This document shows, piece by piece, positions 35,025 through 44,204 of a stretch of 64,000 nucleotides of DNA (position 1 is the stretch's first letter; each line of letters starts with the position of its first letter). Where the stretch lies: the NCBI RefSeq assembly GCF_000732605.1, contig NZ_JPME01000012.1, positions 186,001-250,000 of the forward strand, read 5' to 3'. Position numbers and translations under genes: made by a program. This stretch comes from Lacrimispora celerecrescens (GTDB taxonomy: Bacteria; Bacillota; Clostridia; Lachnospirales; Lachnospiraceae). The notes beneath the pieces are model-generated. The model was not told the DNA's origin. It saw nothing but the letters and a program-made list of their open reading frames with translations, and made no database searches.

Positions 35025-35657
35025 ATGGAGCTAAAAGAACTAGACCGGGTACTCCCCGAGGAAATAGAAAAAAGAAGTTTTGAACTGATCACCAAGGAGC
35101 TTGGAGAAAAAGTCCTTGATCCGGAATATGAATTAGTCATCAAACGGGTGATTCATACCACCGCTGATTTTGACTATGCAGATAATCTGGTATTTTCTCC
35201 CCACGCCGTATCAAAAGGAATCAGGGCGCTAAAAGAAGGCGCACATATCATTACAGATACAAACATGGGAATGGCCGGCATTAACAAGGGTGCCCTAAAA
35301 CGCAATGCCTGCAGCGTCAGCTGCTTTATGGCGGATGAGGATGTAGCAGAGTATGCAAAGCTCCACCATACCACCCGGGCCTGCGCCAGCATGGATAAAG
35401 CGGCAGGACTTTCCGAGGACTGTATTTTTGCAGTAGGAAATGCCCCCACAGCCTTAGTGCGCCTTTATGAATTAATCAAAGAAGAAAAAATCCATCCCAA
35501 GCTGATCATCGGCGTTCCGGTAGGTTTTGTCAATGTGGTCCAGTCAAAAGAAATGATCATGTCCCTTCCTGACATCCCCTATATTGTGGCAAGGGGAAGA
35601 AAAGGCGGAAGCAATGTGGCAGCGGCAATCGTTAACGCCCTGCTTTATCAGATATAA
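35025..35657 (+). CDS. cbiC: Precorrin-8X / cobalt-precorrin-8 methylmutase
   Basis: A 210-residue enzyme that moves a methyl group from C-11 to C-12 to form (cobalt-)hydrogenobyrinate. Family signatures are RVIHTTADFDYADNL with the catalytic His, GAHIITDTNMGMAGINK and GVPVGFVNVVQSKE. AGGAGGA sits directly before ATG 35025; the frame stays open upstream through the hairpin element but has no suitable start. In an anaerobe this is expected to be the CbiC form. It is the last gene of the cob cluster in this window; earlier cbi genes must lie elsewhere. Confidence 0.94.
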   Translation: MELKELDRVLPEEIEKRSFELITKELGEKVLDPEYELVIKRVIHTTADFDYADNLVFSPHAVSKGIRALKEGAHIITDTNMGMAGINKGALKRNACSVSCFMADEDVAEYAKLHHTTRACASMDKAAGLSEDCIFAVGNAPTALVRLYELIKEEKIHPKLIIGVPVGFVNVVQSKEMIMSLPDIPYIVARGRKGGSNVAAAIVNALLYQI

Positions 35658-35668
35658 CAGCAATGACA

Positions 35669-35687
35669 GCAATAACCTGGTTATTGC
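35669..35687 (+). terminator. Hairpin after cbiC
   Basis: GCAATAACC (35669-35677) and GGTTATTGC (35679-35687) form a compact inverted repeat 12 bases after the stop codon. Only a weak AT-rich tract follows, so it may be a poor terminator or a 3'-end stabiliser. Confidence 0.4.
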
Positions 35688-35741
35688 CAATAATTTGGGT
35701 TTAAGGTATACCCGCCAAGATTTTCAGAGGGGAAGAACAGC

Positions 35742-37357
35742 ATGGACTTATACAGCATAATTTTAGTAGATGACGAAGAAGAAGTACGTAAAAGCATTAT
35801 AAAAAAAATAGAATGGCAGGCAGCCGGGTTCCGGGTGGTAGGTGATGCGGAAAACGGGGAAGATGCCATGGAAAAGATCGAGATTCTGGAACCTGATGTG
35901 GTATTAACGGATATCCGTATGCCATACATGGACGGCTTGGCACTTGCAGAAAAGGTACGGCAGCGGTACCCTTCCATGAAGGTGGTGATCTTTTCCGGCT
36001 ATGATGATTTTGAATATGCCCAAAGAGCAATCAAACTGAATGTAACAGAGTACATTTTAAAACCAGTCAACGTAGAAGAACTGACTTCCATACTAAAAAG
36101 GATCAAGGCGAATCTGGATCAGGAAATAGAAGAAAAAAGGAATTTAAGCCGCCTTCGGGAAAATTACCGGAAAAGCCTTCCAATCATCAGGGAGCAGTTT
36201 TTCAATGATCTGGTGCACAAAAATCTTCCGGAAGAGCTGGTGGAACAGAAGCTTAGGGAGTATGGCGTACCTGTTATGGGGGCGAGAAAATGGATCATCG
36301 TTGCCATTGACGTGGAAAAAGGGGAGGTCAGGGAAACCCTGTCCCTTCACAATGAGGAGGAACTGATCCCCATATCCGTCATGCAGATTGTCAGGGAAAA
36401 ATTAGAGGGATATTGCCGGTTTTCACTTTTTCAGTCCGTTTCAGAGGCAGAAATGGTGGTGATCGTTGCTCTTGATGATGATAACTCCACCACAGGTTTA
36501 ATCGATGTTCTGGGAGATATCTGTAAGGAAACAAAGAGGATCCTGGAGGTTCCGGTTACCATGGGAATCGGCAAAAGCTTCCGGGAGCTGTCCGGTTTCC
36601 GTGAAGCCTACCAATCTTCCATTGATGCCCTGGCTATAAAGCCATAGCCGGAAGAGGGACTACCATTTACATCAATGATATGGAGCCTGTGGGAGTAGGA
36701 AAGCTGGAATTTGACAGTGTTACTGAAGCGGACTTAATCTCAGCCATAAAATTCGGCCCCGACGAAAAGATCGAAGCAGCGGTAACCAGGATTATCGAAA
36801 AGATGGAATACGCAAAAGTCCATTACCGCCAGCAGCAGGTCTATATGTTTGGCGTATTAAACAGCGTCCTCCAGATGATGCAGCAGTATGACTTAGCTCT
36901 TGAAGATATTATGGGCGGGGAACTTAAGGACATGGAAATCTTTGATAAGATAAAAAAGAAAGAAGAATTTGGCCAGTGGCTTTTTAAAATTGCAGGGAAA
37001 ATGAACCAGTTCATTAACCAGGAGCGTGATATGACTACGCGCCAGGTAATCCAGGAAGCAAAGCAGTATATTATGGACCACTACCAGAATCCCGATTTGT
37101 CTGTGGAAATGATTTGCCGCCACCTTCATATGAGCCCGGCCTATTTTTCCACCATGTTTAAAAAAGAAACCGGACAAGCTTATATCGCCTACTTAACCGA
37201 TGTCCGTCTGAATAAGGCGGTAGAACTGCTTAACAAAACCGATGATAAGACCTATGTGGTAGCAGCGAAGGTAGGATATCAGGAACAAAACTATTTCAGC
37301 TACGTATTCAAGAAAAAATTCGGAGTATCACCGACTAAATTCCGCGGAGCCAGGTAA
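35742..37357 (+). pseudogene. YesN-type AraC response regulator, frameshifted
   Basis: The first frame (301 residues) has a receiver domain with Asp57 in VVLTDIRMPYMDG, then stops at TAG after ALAIKP. From just before that point the -1-deletion frame reads YKAIAGRGTTIYINDMEPVG and continues to an AraC helix-turn-helix (VEMICRHLHMSPAYFSTMFKKETG, FGVSPTKFR). One extra T near 36634 (GCTAT to GCTTAT) would rejoin the halves into about 538 residues, the normal YesN length. If the break is real, the receiver is cut off from its DNA-binding domain. The stop overlaps the kinase ATG by one base. Confidence 0.87.
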
Positions 37358-39153
37358 TGGAAAGAAAGAATATCAGCATTCGTTATACAATTTTTGTATA
37401 TTTTACCGTGACTGCTTTGGCAGCCAGTCTTTTGATTACGTTTTCCTTATACCAGCGCCTTTCTACCCAGGTGGGGGAAATGGTGCAGGAGGAAAACCAG
37501 AGCCTGATTCATCAGGTGGCCAGGTCTGTGGAATCTTATTTGCTTACAGTCATGAAGCTGTCGGATTCCCTGTATTACGGAGCCGTAAAAAATGCCGATC
37601 TATCTTCGGAATCCATTAATAACGAGATCACGCTCTTATATGATAACAACAAGGATAATGTGGACAACATCGCTCTCTTTTCCCAATCAGGAACCATGGT
37701 GGAAGCGGTTCCTGCCGCAAGGCTTAAAAGCGGCCTTGACGTGACCAGGGAAAATTGGTTTTTAAATGCTTTGGAAAAGACAGAAAACCAACATTTTTCT
37801 TATCCCCATGTCCAGTATATTTTTGACAGCAATGAAAACCAGTACCGGTGGGTGATATCTTTATCAAGGGCCGTGGAGCTGACGGAGGGAACCTCTACCA
37901 CCCAGGGCGTGCTTTTAGTGGATTTAAGCTATTCCAGCCTGGAACATCTTTTTGACGGGGTGACAACAGGAAAGGGCGGCTACGTATATTTAATCAGCAA
38001 TGACGGGCAGATCCTGTACCATCCAAAGATCCAGCTCATCGACTCCGGCCGGATGCAGGAGAACAATCTTGTGGCAGCCGGCTATAAGGATGGCAACCAC
38101 CGGGAGGAATTTCAGGGGGAGACCCGGAACATTACGGTTAAATCCATTGGTTATACGGGTTGGAAGATCATTGGAGTCACACCTAAAAATGTGGTTTCCT
38201 TAAATTCCATAAAGACCAGGCTTTTTATCGTGTTCCTCATAACCTTAATCCTGTTCATCCTTGCCCTGATTAACTCCTATATCTCATCCCGTATTACCAA
38301 CCCCATCCAGGAGCTGGAAAAATCCGTAGGAATCCTGGAAGAGGGAAATTTGCAGGCGCCAATTTCCATTGGAGGGTCCTATGAAATCCAGCATCTGGGA
38401 AATTCCATTAAAAATATGGCAAAGCAGATCCGGGTCCTTATGGATGACATCGTAGCGGAGCATGAGGCCAAGAGAAAACAGGAATTTGATACCTTGCAGT
38501 CGCAGATCAATCCTCATTTCCTTTATAATACCCTTGACATCATTGTCTGGATGATTGAAAACGAACAAAAAGCAGAGGCTGTCAAAGCAGTAACGGCACT
38601 GGCTCGTTTTTTCCGGATCAGCTTAAGCAAAGGGAAGAGCATTATCACGGTCAGGGATGAATTGGAGCACGTGCGCAATTATCTGATGATCCAGCACATG
38701 CGTTTTAAGAATAAATTCTCCTATGAGATTGATGCGTCCGAGGAATGCATGGAACTTTCAAGTTTAAAGCTGGTTTTGCAGCCGCTTGTGGAAAATGCCA
38801 TTTATCATGGAATGGAGTTCATGGATGGGGATGGAGAAATTATTTTAAAGGTCTGGAAAGATGAAGAAGACTTATGCTTTATGGTGAAGGACAATGGCCT
38901 GGGAATGACCGAAGATCAGGTGGCGGGCTTATTTTCCGATCAGGTCCAAGTCACTTCCAAAAAGGGTTCAGGAATTGGTGTAAAAAATGTCAATGAGAGG
39001 ATCAAGCTGTATTTTGGGGAAAAGTACGGCCTGACCATTGAGTCAGAGCCTGACGAAGGAACGGTGATTACCATCCGCCTTCCTGCGGTTCCCTATGGCA
39101 CGGCCATTGCACCCGAAGAAAAAATGGGCGGTGAAGAGGAAAGCAAATCATGA
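37357..39153 (+). CDS. YesM-type sensor histidine kinase with Cache-like sensor
   Basis: A 598-residue membrane kinase. A transmembrane helix at about 12-30 is followed by an extracellular region of about 250 residues with a dCache-like pattern (GTSTTQGVLLVDLSYSSLE, GKGGYVYLISNDGQILYHP). A second helix lies near 289-309, then HAMP, then the His_kinase motif SQINPHFLYNTL with His387 and an ATPase domain (LQPLVENAIYHGM, DNGLGM, GSGIGVKNV). It overlaps the response regulator and the next binding-protein gene (ATGA), so a three-gene sensory unit is translated together. A nearby galactose importer suggests a sugar cue. Confidence 0.93.
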   Translation: MERKNISIRYTIFVYFTVTALAASLLITFSLYQRLSTQVGEMVQEENQSLIHQVARSVESYLLTVMKLSDSLYYGAVKNADLSSESINNEITLLYDNNKDNVDNIALFSQSGTMVEAVPAARLKSGLDVTRENWFLNALEKTENQHFSYPHVQYIFDSNENQYRWVISLSRAVELTEGTSTTQGVLLVDLSYSSLEHLFDGVTTGKGGYVYLISNDGQILYHPKIQLIDSGRMQENNLVAAGYKDGNHREEFQGETRNITVKSIGYTGWKIIGVTPKNVVSLNSIKTRLFIVFLITLILFILALINSYISSRITNPIQELEKSVGILEEGNLQAPISIGGSYEIQHLGNSIKNMAKQIRVLMDDIVAEHEAKRKQEFDTLQSQINPHFLYNTLDIIVWMIENEQKAEAVKAVTALARFFRISLSKGKSIITVRDELEHVRNYLMIQHMRFKNKFSYEIDASEECMELSSLKLVLQPLVENAIYHGMEFMDGDGEIILKVWKDEEDLCFMVKDNGLGMTEDQVAGLFSDQVQVTSKKGSGIGVKNVNERIKLYFGEKYGLTIESEPDEGTVITIRLPAVPYGTAIAPEEKMGGEEESKS

Positions 39154-40121
39154 CAAAACAGGAAAAGTTATTGTGGACACTGCTGGCGGGAGTGCTTGTG
39201 ATCCTGTTTCTTTTATCCTCCACTGATTTAATCATCAAGGAGAAGAAAACAGAAATTTATCCGGTTTCCGTCATTATCGGTGATACTTCCGATGATTATT
39301 ACGTAAATTTCAGAAAGGGTGCTGATAAGGCGGCTGTGGAGTACAACGTAGATGTCAGCTTTATTACACTCTATGAGAAGGGGGATGCCAATCAGCAGAT
39401 AGAACTGGTTCAAAGGGAAATAGGCGACGGCGCATCAGCAGTGGTCCTGATTCCCGTCAAGTCGGTGGAATGTGTAAAAAGGTTGGATGACATGGTTCTA
39501 AACAGTCCGGCTGTTATGCTGGGAAGCTTGCCTCCCAATGACCAGGTAGGAAGCGGCATATCCCCGGATTATGAAGAAGAGGGAAGAATGCTTGGACAGG
39601 CGATTGCTGCAGAGAACTCCCCGGATATTCCTGTATGGATATTTACAGAAGGGCTTGAGTTTGGGTATAACCGGGAGTCATATGACGGACTTGTATCCGC
39701 TCTTTCAGAAGCCGGATTTTCCATGAATCTCTATGAGAAGAAGGCAGAAGGTACCTTTCGGGAGGCCATTGAGGGCATGGTTTATCCCGGCAGCAAAAAA
39801 GCGGTTGTTGCGGCTATCGATGTCAGGAGCCTTGATGAGACCGCGGATATCATTTCTGGGAGTCCGGTTTACGGCAATGTCATTGAAGGCCTTTACGGGA
39901 TCGGCAGCACAACCAAACTTTTAAAGGAACTGGATAATGAAATCATTAAAGGACTGGTTGTAAGCGACCAGTTTGATGCCGGTTATATGAGCATCCAAAA
40001 GGCAGTGGAAGCGGTTCATGGGGGACTTCAAAGAACACAGATTATTTTGGATTCTTATTATATTCGGAAAGCCAATCTGCGGGAAAGCAAATTTGAAAGG
40101 ATTTTGTATCCAATTGATTGA
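39150..40121 (+). CDS. Periplasmic-binding-protein-like sensor component
   Basis: A 323-residue type I periplasmic binding protein of the ribose/galactose family. An uncleaved-looking signal anchor (residues about 8-28, with no lipobox Cys) tethers it outside the membrane. The body begins VSVIIGDTSDDYYVNFRKGADKAA and has the usual two lobes. It overlaps the kinase gene by four bases (ATGA), and no transporter genes are directly attached, so it most likely presents a ligand to the YesM kinase, as in other three-component systems. The ligand is unknown; it lacks the EF-hand-like calcium loop of galactose-binding proteins. Confidence 0.82.
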   Translation: MTKQEKLLWTLLAGVLVILFLLSSTDLIIKEKKTEIYPVSVIIGDTSDDYYVNFRKGADKAAVEYNVDVSFITLYEKGDANQQIELVQREIGDGASAVVLIPVKSVECVKRLDDMVLNSPAVMLGSLPPNDQVGSGISPDYEEEGRMLGQAIAAENSPDIPVWIFTEGLEFGYNRESYDGLVSALSEAGFSMNLYEKKAEGTFREAIEGMVYPGSKKAVVAAIDVRSLDETADIISGSPVYGNVIEGLYGIGSTTKLLKELDNEIIKGLVVSDQFDAGYMSIQKAVEAVHGGLQRTQIILDSYYIRKANLRESKFERILYPID

Positions 40122-40137
40122 GATGGGGGAATAGAAT

Positions 40138-41160
40138 ATGAAGAAACGATATGGTATTCTGGCAGTGGTGGTCATCCTGCTGCTGACACTTTGGGGAGTG
40201 TTTTATCAGAGTCGGAGAGAAGGCGGCAAGGAAGAAAAAAAGTCTATACGCATTGGAGTGACCTTGTACCGGGGGGATGATTCCTTTATCAATACCCTCA
40301 GGGGAAATATTGAGGAGCAGGCTAAAGAGTATGAAAAGGAAACAGGTATTAAGGTGGTCATGGAAATTGTGGATGCCAAGGGGAACCAGAATACCCAGAA
40401 CAGTCAGGTAGACCGCTTTATTTCCCTGGGCTATGATGCCATCTGCGTGAATATTGTAGACCGTTCCGTGGCTTCCAACATCATCAGCAGAGCCATGGAT
40501 GCCAGCCTGCCGGTGGTGTTCTTTAACCGGGAACCAGTGGAAGAGGATATGCGGCGCTGGGAAAAGCTTTATTATGTGGGAGAAAATGCAAAAGAGTCTG
40601 CAATTTTGCAGGGAAACATTCTGGTAGATGCCTATAAAAAAGATCCGTCTTCCCTTGACCTAAACGGAGACGGAAAGGTCAGCTATGTGCTTTTGGAAGG
40701 AGAAAACAGCCATCAGGACTCCTTAATCCGTACAGAATGGTCCATTCAAACCCTAAAGGATGGCGGAGTGCCACTGGAAAAGATCACCGGAGGAATTGCC
40801 AACTGGGATAGAAGCCAGGCATCCGCCTGGATGGAGCAGTGGCTTTTGGAGTACCCGGATGAGGTGGAAGTGGTAATCTGCAATAATGATGACATGGCTT
40901 TGGGAGCGGCCGATGCCCTGGAACGGAAAGGGAACTTGAGTCCGGTTAAGATTGTAGGAATTGACGGCACGCCTCAGGGGCTTGAGGGGCTTCGAACGGG
41001 AAAACTGTTTGGAACGGTTCAATGTGACAGCCAGGAGTATGCCAATGTTATTTTTAAAATCGCTGCCGCAGAGTCTCTTGGTCAAAATGTACAGGAAATT
41101 GTAAAATTGGACCGTGATAAGTATTATGAATGCAGGCAGAAAGCCCTGACCGCCCAGTAA
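40138..41160 (+). CDS. Galactose/glucose-binding-protein paralogue, signal-anchored
   Basis: A 340-residue MglB-like protein. It starts with a hydrophobic segment (residues 5-23) and no lipobox, so it is either secreted or membrane-tethered. IRIGVTLYRGDDSFINTLRGN, VFFNREPVE, the calcium-binding loop LDLNGDGKVSY, ICNNDDMALGAADAL and VGIDGTPQGLE match galactose/glucose-binding proteins. It lies 16 bases after the sensor-type binding protein and 190 bases before the lipid-anchored MglB. It may act as a second sensory receptor or as an accessory binding protein for MglAC. Confidence 0.85.
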   Translation: MKKRYGILAVVVILLLTLWGVFYQSRREGGKEEKKSIRIGVTLYRGDDSFINTLRGNIEEQAKEYEKETGIKVVMEIVDAKGNQNTQNSQVDRFISLGYDAICVNIVDRSVASNIISRAMDASLPVVFFNREPVEEDMRRWEKLYYVGENAKESAILQGNILVDAYKKDPSSLDLNGDGKVSYVLLEGENSHQDSLIRTEWSIQTLKDGGVPLEKITGGIANWDRSQASAWMEQWLLEYPDEVEVVICNNDDMALGAADALERKGNLSPVKIVGIDGTPQGLEGLRTGKLFGTVQCDSQEYANVIFKIAAAESLGQNVQEIVKLDRDKYYECRQKALTAQ

Positions 41161-41259
41161 TGGGCGGATTTGTTGTGCATAGTGAGTAATAATATCGAAA
41201 TTATTTGATGGAAACAGGAGAAATCTAAAAAAATCGATACATATCCCAAAAAAATTATA

Positions 41260-41294
41260 TGGAAAAATGCACAAAAGAAAGCTATAATGTGCAT
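41260..41294 (+). promoter_or_regulatory. mgl operon promoter with overlapping inverted repeat
   Basis: TGGAAA (41260-41265), a 17-base spacer and TATAAT (41283-41288). The inverted repeat ATGCAC (41267-41272) / GTGCAT (41289-41294) brackets the spacer and -10 box and is a plausible operator. The mglB ATG is 63 bases downstream of the -10. Confidence 0.6.
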
Positions 41295-41350
41295 GTCGGT
41301 AAGGTAAAAACACCAATCGATAACAATATAATGATAAGGGAGGATTTATC

Positions 41351-42469
41351 ATGAGATTACTCAAAAAAGCATTAGCAGTAGGCCTTGCTTCCGCAATGGT
41401 ATTTTCCATGGCAGGATGTGGAGCAGGTTCCAAGGGAACAACGGCTGCACCAGAGGCTACTACGGCAGCAGAGACCAAGAAAGAGGAAACAAGCGCAGAG
41501 ACCACCGCAGAAGCAGTGAAAGATGCTGTTGGCGGAGATGTAGCGGACAAGAAAGTCGGTATCTCAATTTACAAATTTGATGATAACTTTATGACTCTTT
41601 ACCGTACAGAGCTTCAGCGCTATCTGACAGAGGACTTAGGCTTTAAGAAAGAAAATGTTGTAATCCAGGATGGTAAGGGTGATCAGGCTGAACAGACCAA
41701 CCAGATCCAGAACTTCATTACCCAGAAATATGATGTATTGATTTTAAACCTTGTGCAGGCTTCTTCTGCTCCTGAAATCACAGATATGTGTAAGGCAGCA
41801 GGAATCCCGGTTGTTTACATAAACCGTGAGCCAGATACTCAGGAAGAGCAGAGATGGAGCGATGACAAGATTAACGCTACTTATGTAGGTTGTGACGCTA
41901 GACAGTCCGGTACCTATCAGGGAGAAGAAATTTTTGAAACTTCCAACAAGGGCGATATTAACGGTGACGGCGTTGTTTCTTATATTATGATCCAGGGTGA
42001 CCCGGAGAACGTAGATGCTCAGTACAGAACAGAATTCTCTGTTAAGGCTCTTACAGATTCAGGCATGCAGGTAAAAGAACTGTTAAAGATGCGTGGTGAC
42101 TGGGATCAGGCAAAAGCTCAGCAGATCGCTCAGGATGCTTTAACACAGTATGGTGATCAGATTGAAGTTATCTTCTGCAACAACGATGCTATGGCACTTG
42201 GTGCTCTTCAGGCAATCGAGGCAGCAGGACGTACCGTAAACAAAGACATCTATTTAGTAGGTGTTGATGCTCTGACAGAAGCTGTTCAGAACGTTATCGA
42301 TGGCAAGCAGACAGGTACCGTATTCAATGACCACTTCTCACAGGCTCGTACAGCAGGCGATATGGCTGTTAAATTTATCAAGGGTGAATCCGTTGATAAT
42401 GTAAACATGGTAGACTATATCAAGGTTACCAAGGATAATGCTCAGGAAATTCTTGACAAATTAAAATAA
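41351..42469 (+). CDS. mglB: Galactose/methyl-galactoside-binding lipoprotein
   Basis: A 372-residue binding protein of the Mgl importer. The signal peptide ends in a lipobox (FSMAGC), followed by an Ala/Thr/Glu-rich linker of about 40 residues. The mature part has KVGISIYKFDDNFMTLYRTEL, VVYINREPDTQEEQRW, the calcium loop GDINGDGVVSY, FCNNDAMALGALQAIE and YLVGVDALTEAV, close to E. coli MglB. It has its own promoter and a terminator before mglA, consistent with higher expression of the binding protein than of the membrane parts. Confidence 0.95.
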   Translation: MRLLKKALAVGLASAMVFSMAGCGAGSKGTTAAPEATTAAETKKEETSAETTAEAVKDAVGGDVADKKVGISIYKFDDNFMTLYRTELQRYLTEDLGFKKENVVIQDGKGDQAEQTNQIQNFITQKYDVLILNLVQASSAPEITDMCKAAGIPVVYINREPDTQEEQRWSDDKINATYVGCDARQSGTYQGEEIFETSNKGDINGDGVVSYIMIQGDPENVDAQYRTEFSVKALTDSGMQVKELLKMRGDWDQAKAQQIAQDALTQYGDQIEVIFCNNDAMALGALQAIEAAGRTVNKDIYLVGVDALTEAVQNVIDGKQTGTVFNDHFSQARTAGDMAVKFIKGESVDNVNMVDYIKVTKDNAQEILDKLK

Positions 42470-42492
42470 TTTCCAGCAGCCGGTAAAAGAAA

Positions 42493-42523
42493 CGGGTGTG
42501 TCGGTAAGGCACACCCGATTTTT
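42493..42523 (+). terminator. Partial terminator between mglB and mglA
   Basis: CGGGTGTG (42493-42500) pairs perfectly with CACACCCG (42510-42517) around nine bases, followed by ATTTTT. Read-through would be needed to express mglAC. Confidence 0.85.
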
Positions 42524-42540
42524 AAAGGTATCCGAAGTCA

Positions 42541-42635
42541 CAGGTATACCTTAATGCCTAGAAAACATGGGCAATAAATAGGAAACACCAACAGGTGTAC
42601 CTTAATGCCCAAAGAACACGGGCAATAAATAGGAA
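42541..42635 (+). repeat. Two tandem copies of the double-hairpin intergenic repeat
   Basis: Two copies with a 51-base period: CAGGTATACCTTAATGCC at 42541 and CAGGTGTACCTTAATGCC at 42592. In the second, TGCCC pairs with GGGCA; in the first one base differs (TGCCT/GGGCA). Each ends in AATAAATAGGAAA. The second copy supplies AGGAAAGGAG, the ribosome binding region of mglA. The same unit occurs at 53571, 54263, 58041, 58074 and, inverted, at 63260. Confidence 0.85.
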
Positions 42636-42647
42636 AGGAGAAACGGG

Positions 42648-44204
42648 ATGGCAGAGGAATACAGACTGGAAATGATAGGGGTCAGCAAATCCTTCCCTGG
42701 TGTTAAAGCGCTTGATAAAATCAACTTAAAAGTACGTCCCGGTACCGTTCACGCCTTAATGGGTGAGAATGGAGCAGGTAAATCGACCCTTATGAAATGC
42801 CTTTTCGGCATTTATAAAATGGATGAAGGAAATGTTCTTATTGACGGGAAGGATGTGAGCATCGCAAATCCCGATGAAGCCCTTGGCAAAGGTCTTGCCA
42901 TGGTGCATCAGGAGCTGCAGCCGGTTCCGGCGCGTTCCATTGCGGAAAATATGTACCTTGGAAGGTATCCTTTAATAAAAATAGGTCCGTTAAAGATCGT
43001 TGACCATAAGACCATGAACCAGGAAGCGGAGAAGTGGTTAAAAGATGTAAAAATGAGTTTTAATCCCAGGGCAAAACTTGGGACACTATCAATCGGACAA
43101 ATGCAGTCAGTGGAAATTGCAAAGGCAGTGAGCCAGAATGCAAGGCTGGTAATTTTGGATGAACCGACCTCATCACTGACTGATAATGAAGTGGAAGCGC
43201 TGTTTCGAATTATCAGGGAATTAAAATCCCGCGGTGTTTCTATGATATATATCAGCCATAAGATGGCAGAGATCCGGCAGATTGCCGATGACATCACAAT
43301 CATGCGCGATGGTACATACGTAGGCTCCTGGAAAGTAAAGGACATTTCGGATGACGAAATCGTAAAGCAGATGGTCGGTCGGGAATTAAGCAACGTCTAT
43401 CCGCCCAAGGAAGATTATCGGACAGATGAGACTGTTTTAAAAGTAAGCCATGTAAGCAGCATCCACGCTCGCTCTTTCCGGGATTGTTCTTTTGAATTAA
43501 AGAAAGGTGAGATTCTGGGATTTGGAGGCCTGGTTGGTGCTCAGAGAACAGAATTGATGGAAGCGATTTTTGGAATGCGTCATATTGCAAGCGGTGAAAT
43601 TGAAATCCTGGGCAAAAAAGTGACGATCAAGCGTCCTCAGGATGCCATAAACGATTCCGTGGGAATGATCACGGAGGACAGACGTGGAACCGGTATTATT
43701 GGATGCTTAAGCATTGCGGATAACACGGCTATTGCTTCTTACCGGAATTATACCAAAGCCGGAACCATTAACAGCAAAAAGGTGGGGCAGGTAGTAAAGG
43801 ATAGCATCGCAAAGCTGAGTATTAAGACACCCAATGACAGGACCCTGATTCAATCTTTATCAGGAGGAAACCAGCAAAAGGTAATCATCGCCAGATGGCT
43901 GGCGAATAACCCGGATATTCTGATCATGGATGAACCCACCAGAGGAATTGACGTTGGTGCAAAATATGAGATTTATCAGATCATGATAGATCTGGTAAAG
44001 CAGGGAAAATCGATTATCATGATTTCTTCCGAAATGCCGGAGCTGATTGGCATGTCAAACCGGATTATCGTTATGTGCAATGGCCATATTACCGGAGAAC
44101 TGGAAGATGATGAAGCAACTCAGGAGAAGATTATGGCTTTTGCCACTAAATTTGATTTAAACGATAAAGTAACAGAAAATTTCACACAGGAGGTTAAATC
44201 ATGA
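42648..44204 (+). CDS. mglA: Galactose/methyl-galactoside ABC transporter ATPase
   Basis: A 518-residue duplicated ATPase of the CUT2 (Mgl/Rbs/Ara) type. The first half has Walker A GENGAGKST, signature LSIGQMQS and Walker B LVILDEPTSSL. The second half has a degenerate A loop (GGLVGAQRTE), signature LSGGNQQK and ILIMDEPTRGIDVGAK, as is usual for the family. A repeat element supplies the AGGAAAGGAG upstream of the ATG. The end overlaps mglC by four bases. It powers galactose uptake with MglB and MglC. Confidence 0.96.
   Translation: MAEEYRLEMIGVSKSFPGVKALDKINLKVRPGTVHALMGENGAGKSTLMKCLFGIYKMDEGNVLIDGKDVSIANPDEALGKGLAMVHQELQPVPARSIAENMYLGRYPLIKIGPLKIVDHKTMNQEAEKWLKDVKMSFNPRAKLGTLSIGQMQSVEIAKAVSQNARLVILDEPTSSLTDNEVEALFRIIRELKSRGVSMIYISHKMAEIRQIADDITIMRDGTYVGSWKVKDISDDEIVKQMVGRELSNVYPPKEDYRTDETVLKVSHVSSIHARSFRDCSFELKKGEILGFGGLVGAQRTELMEAIFGMRHIASGEIEILGKKVTIKRPQDAINDSVGMITEDRRGTGIIGCLSIADNTAIASYRNYTKAGTINSKKVGQVVKDSIAKLSIKTPNDRTLIQSLSGGNQQKVIIARWLANNPDILIMDEPTRGIDVGAKYEIYQIMIDLVKQGKSIIMISSEMPELIGMSNRIIVMCNGHITGELEDDEATQEKIMAFATKFDLNDKVTENFTQEVKS

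Noticed and set aside
36600-36690. Programmed frameshift in the second yesN gene
   Set aside because: No slippery heptamer or downstream pseudoknot is evident; a single missing T explains the break more simply.
40753-41550. Antisense frame of 265 codons opposite the MglB-like gene and mglB start
   Set aside because: It is a shadow of two convincing plus-strand genes, has no ribosome binding site and no recognisable motif.
42541-42635. CRISPR-like tandem repeat
   Set aside because: Only two tandem units, with no unique spacers and internal hairpins; the same unit is dispersed singly at other start codons.
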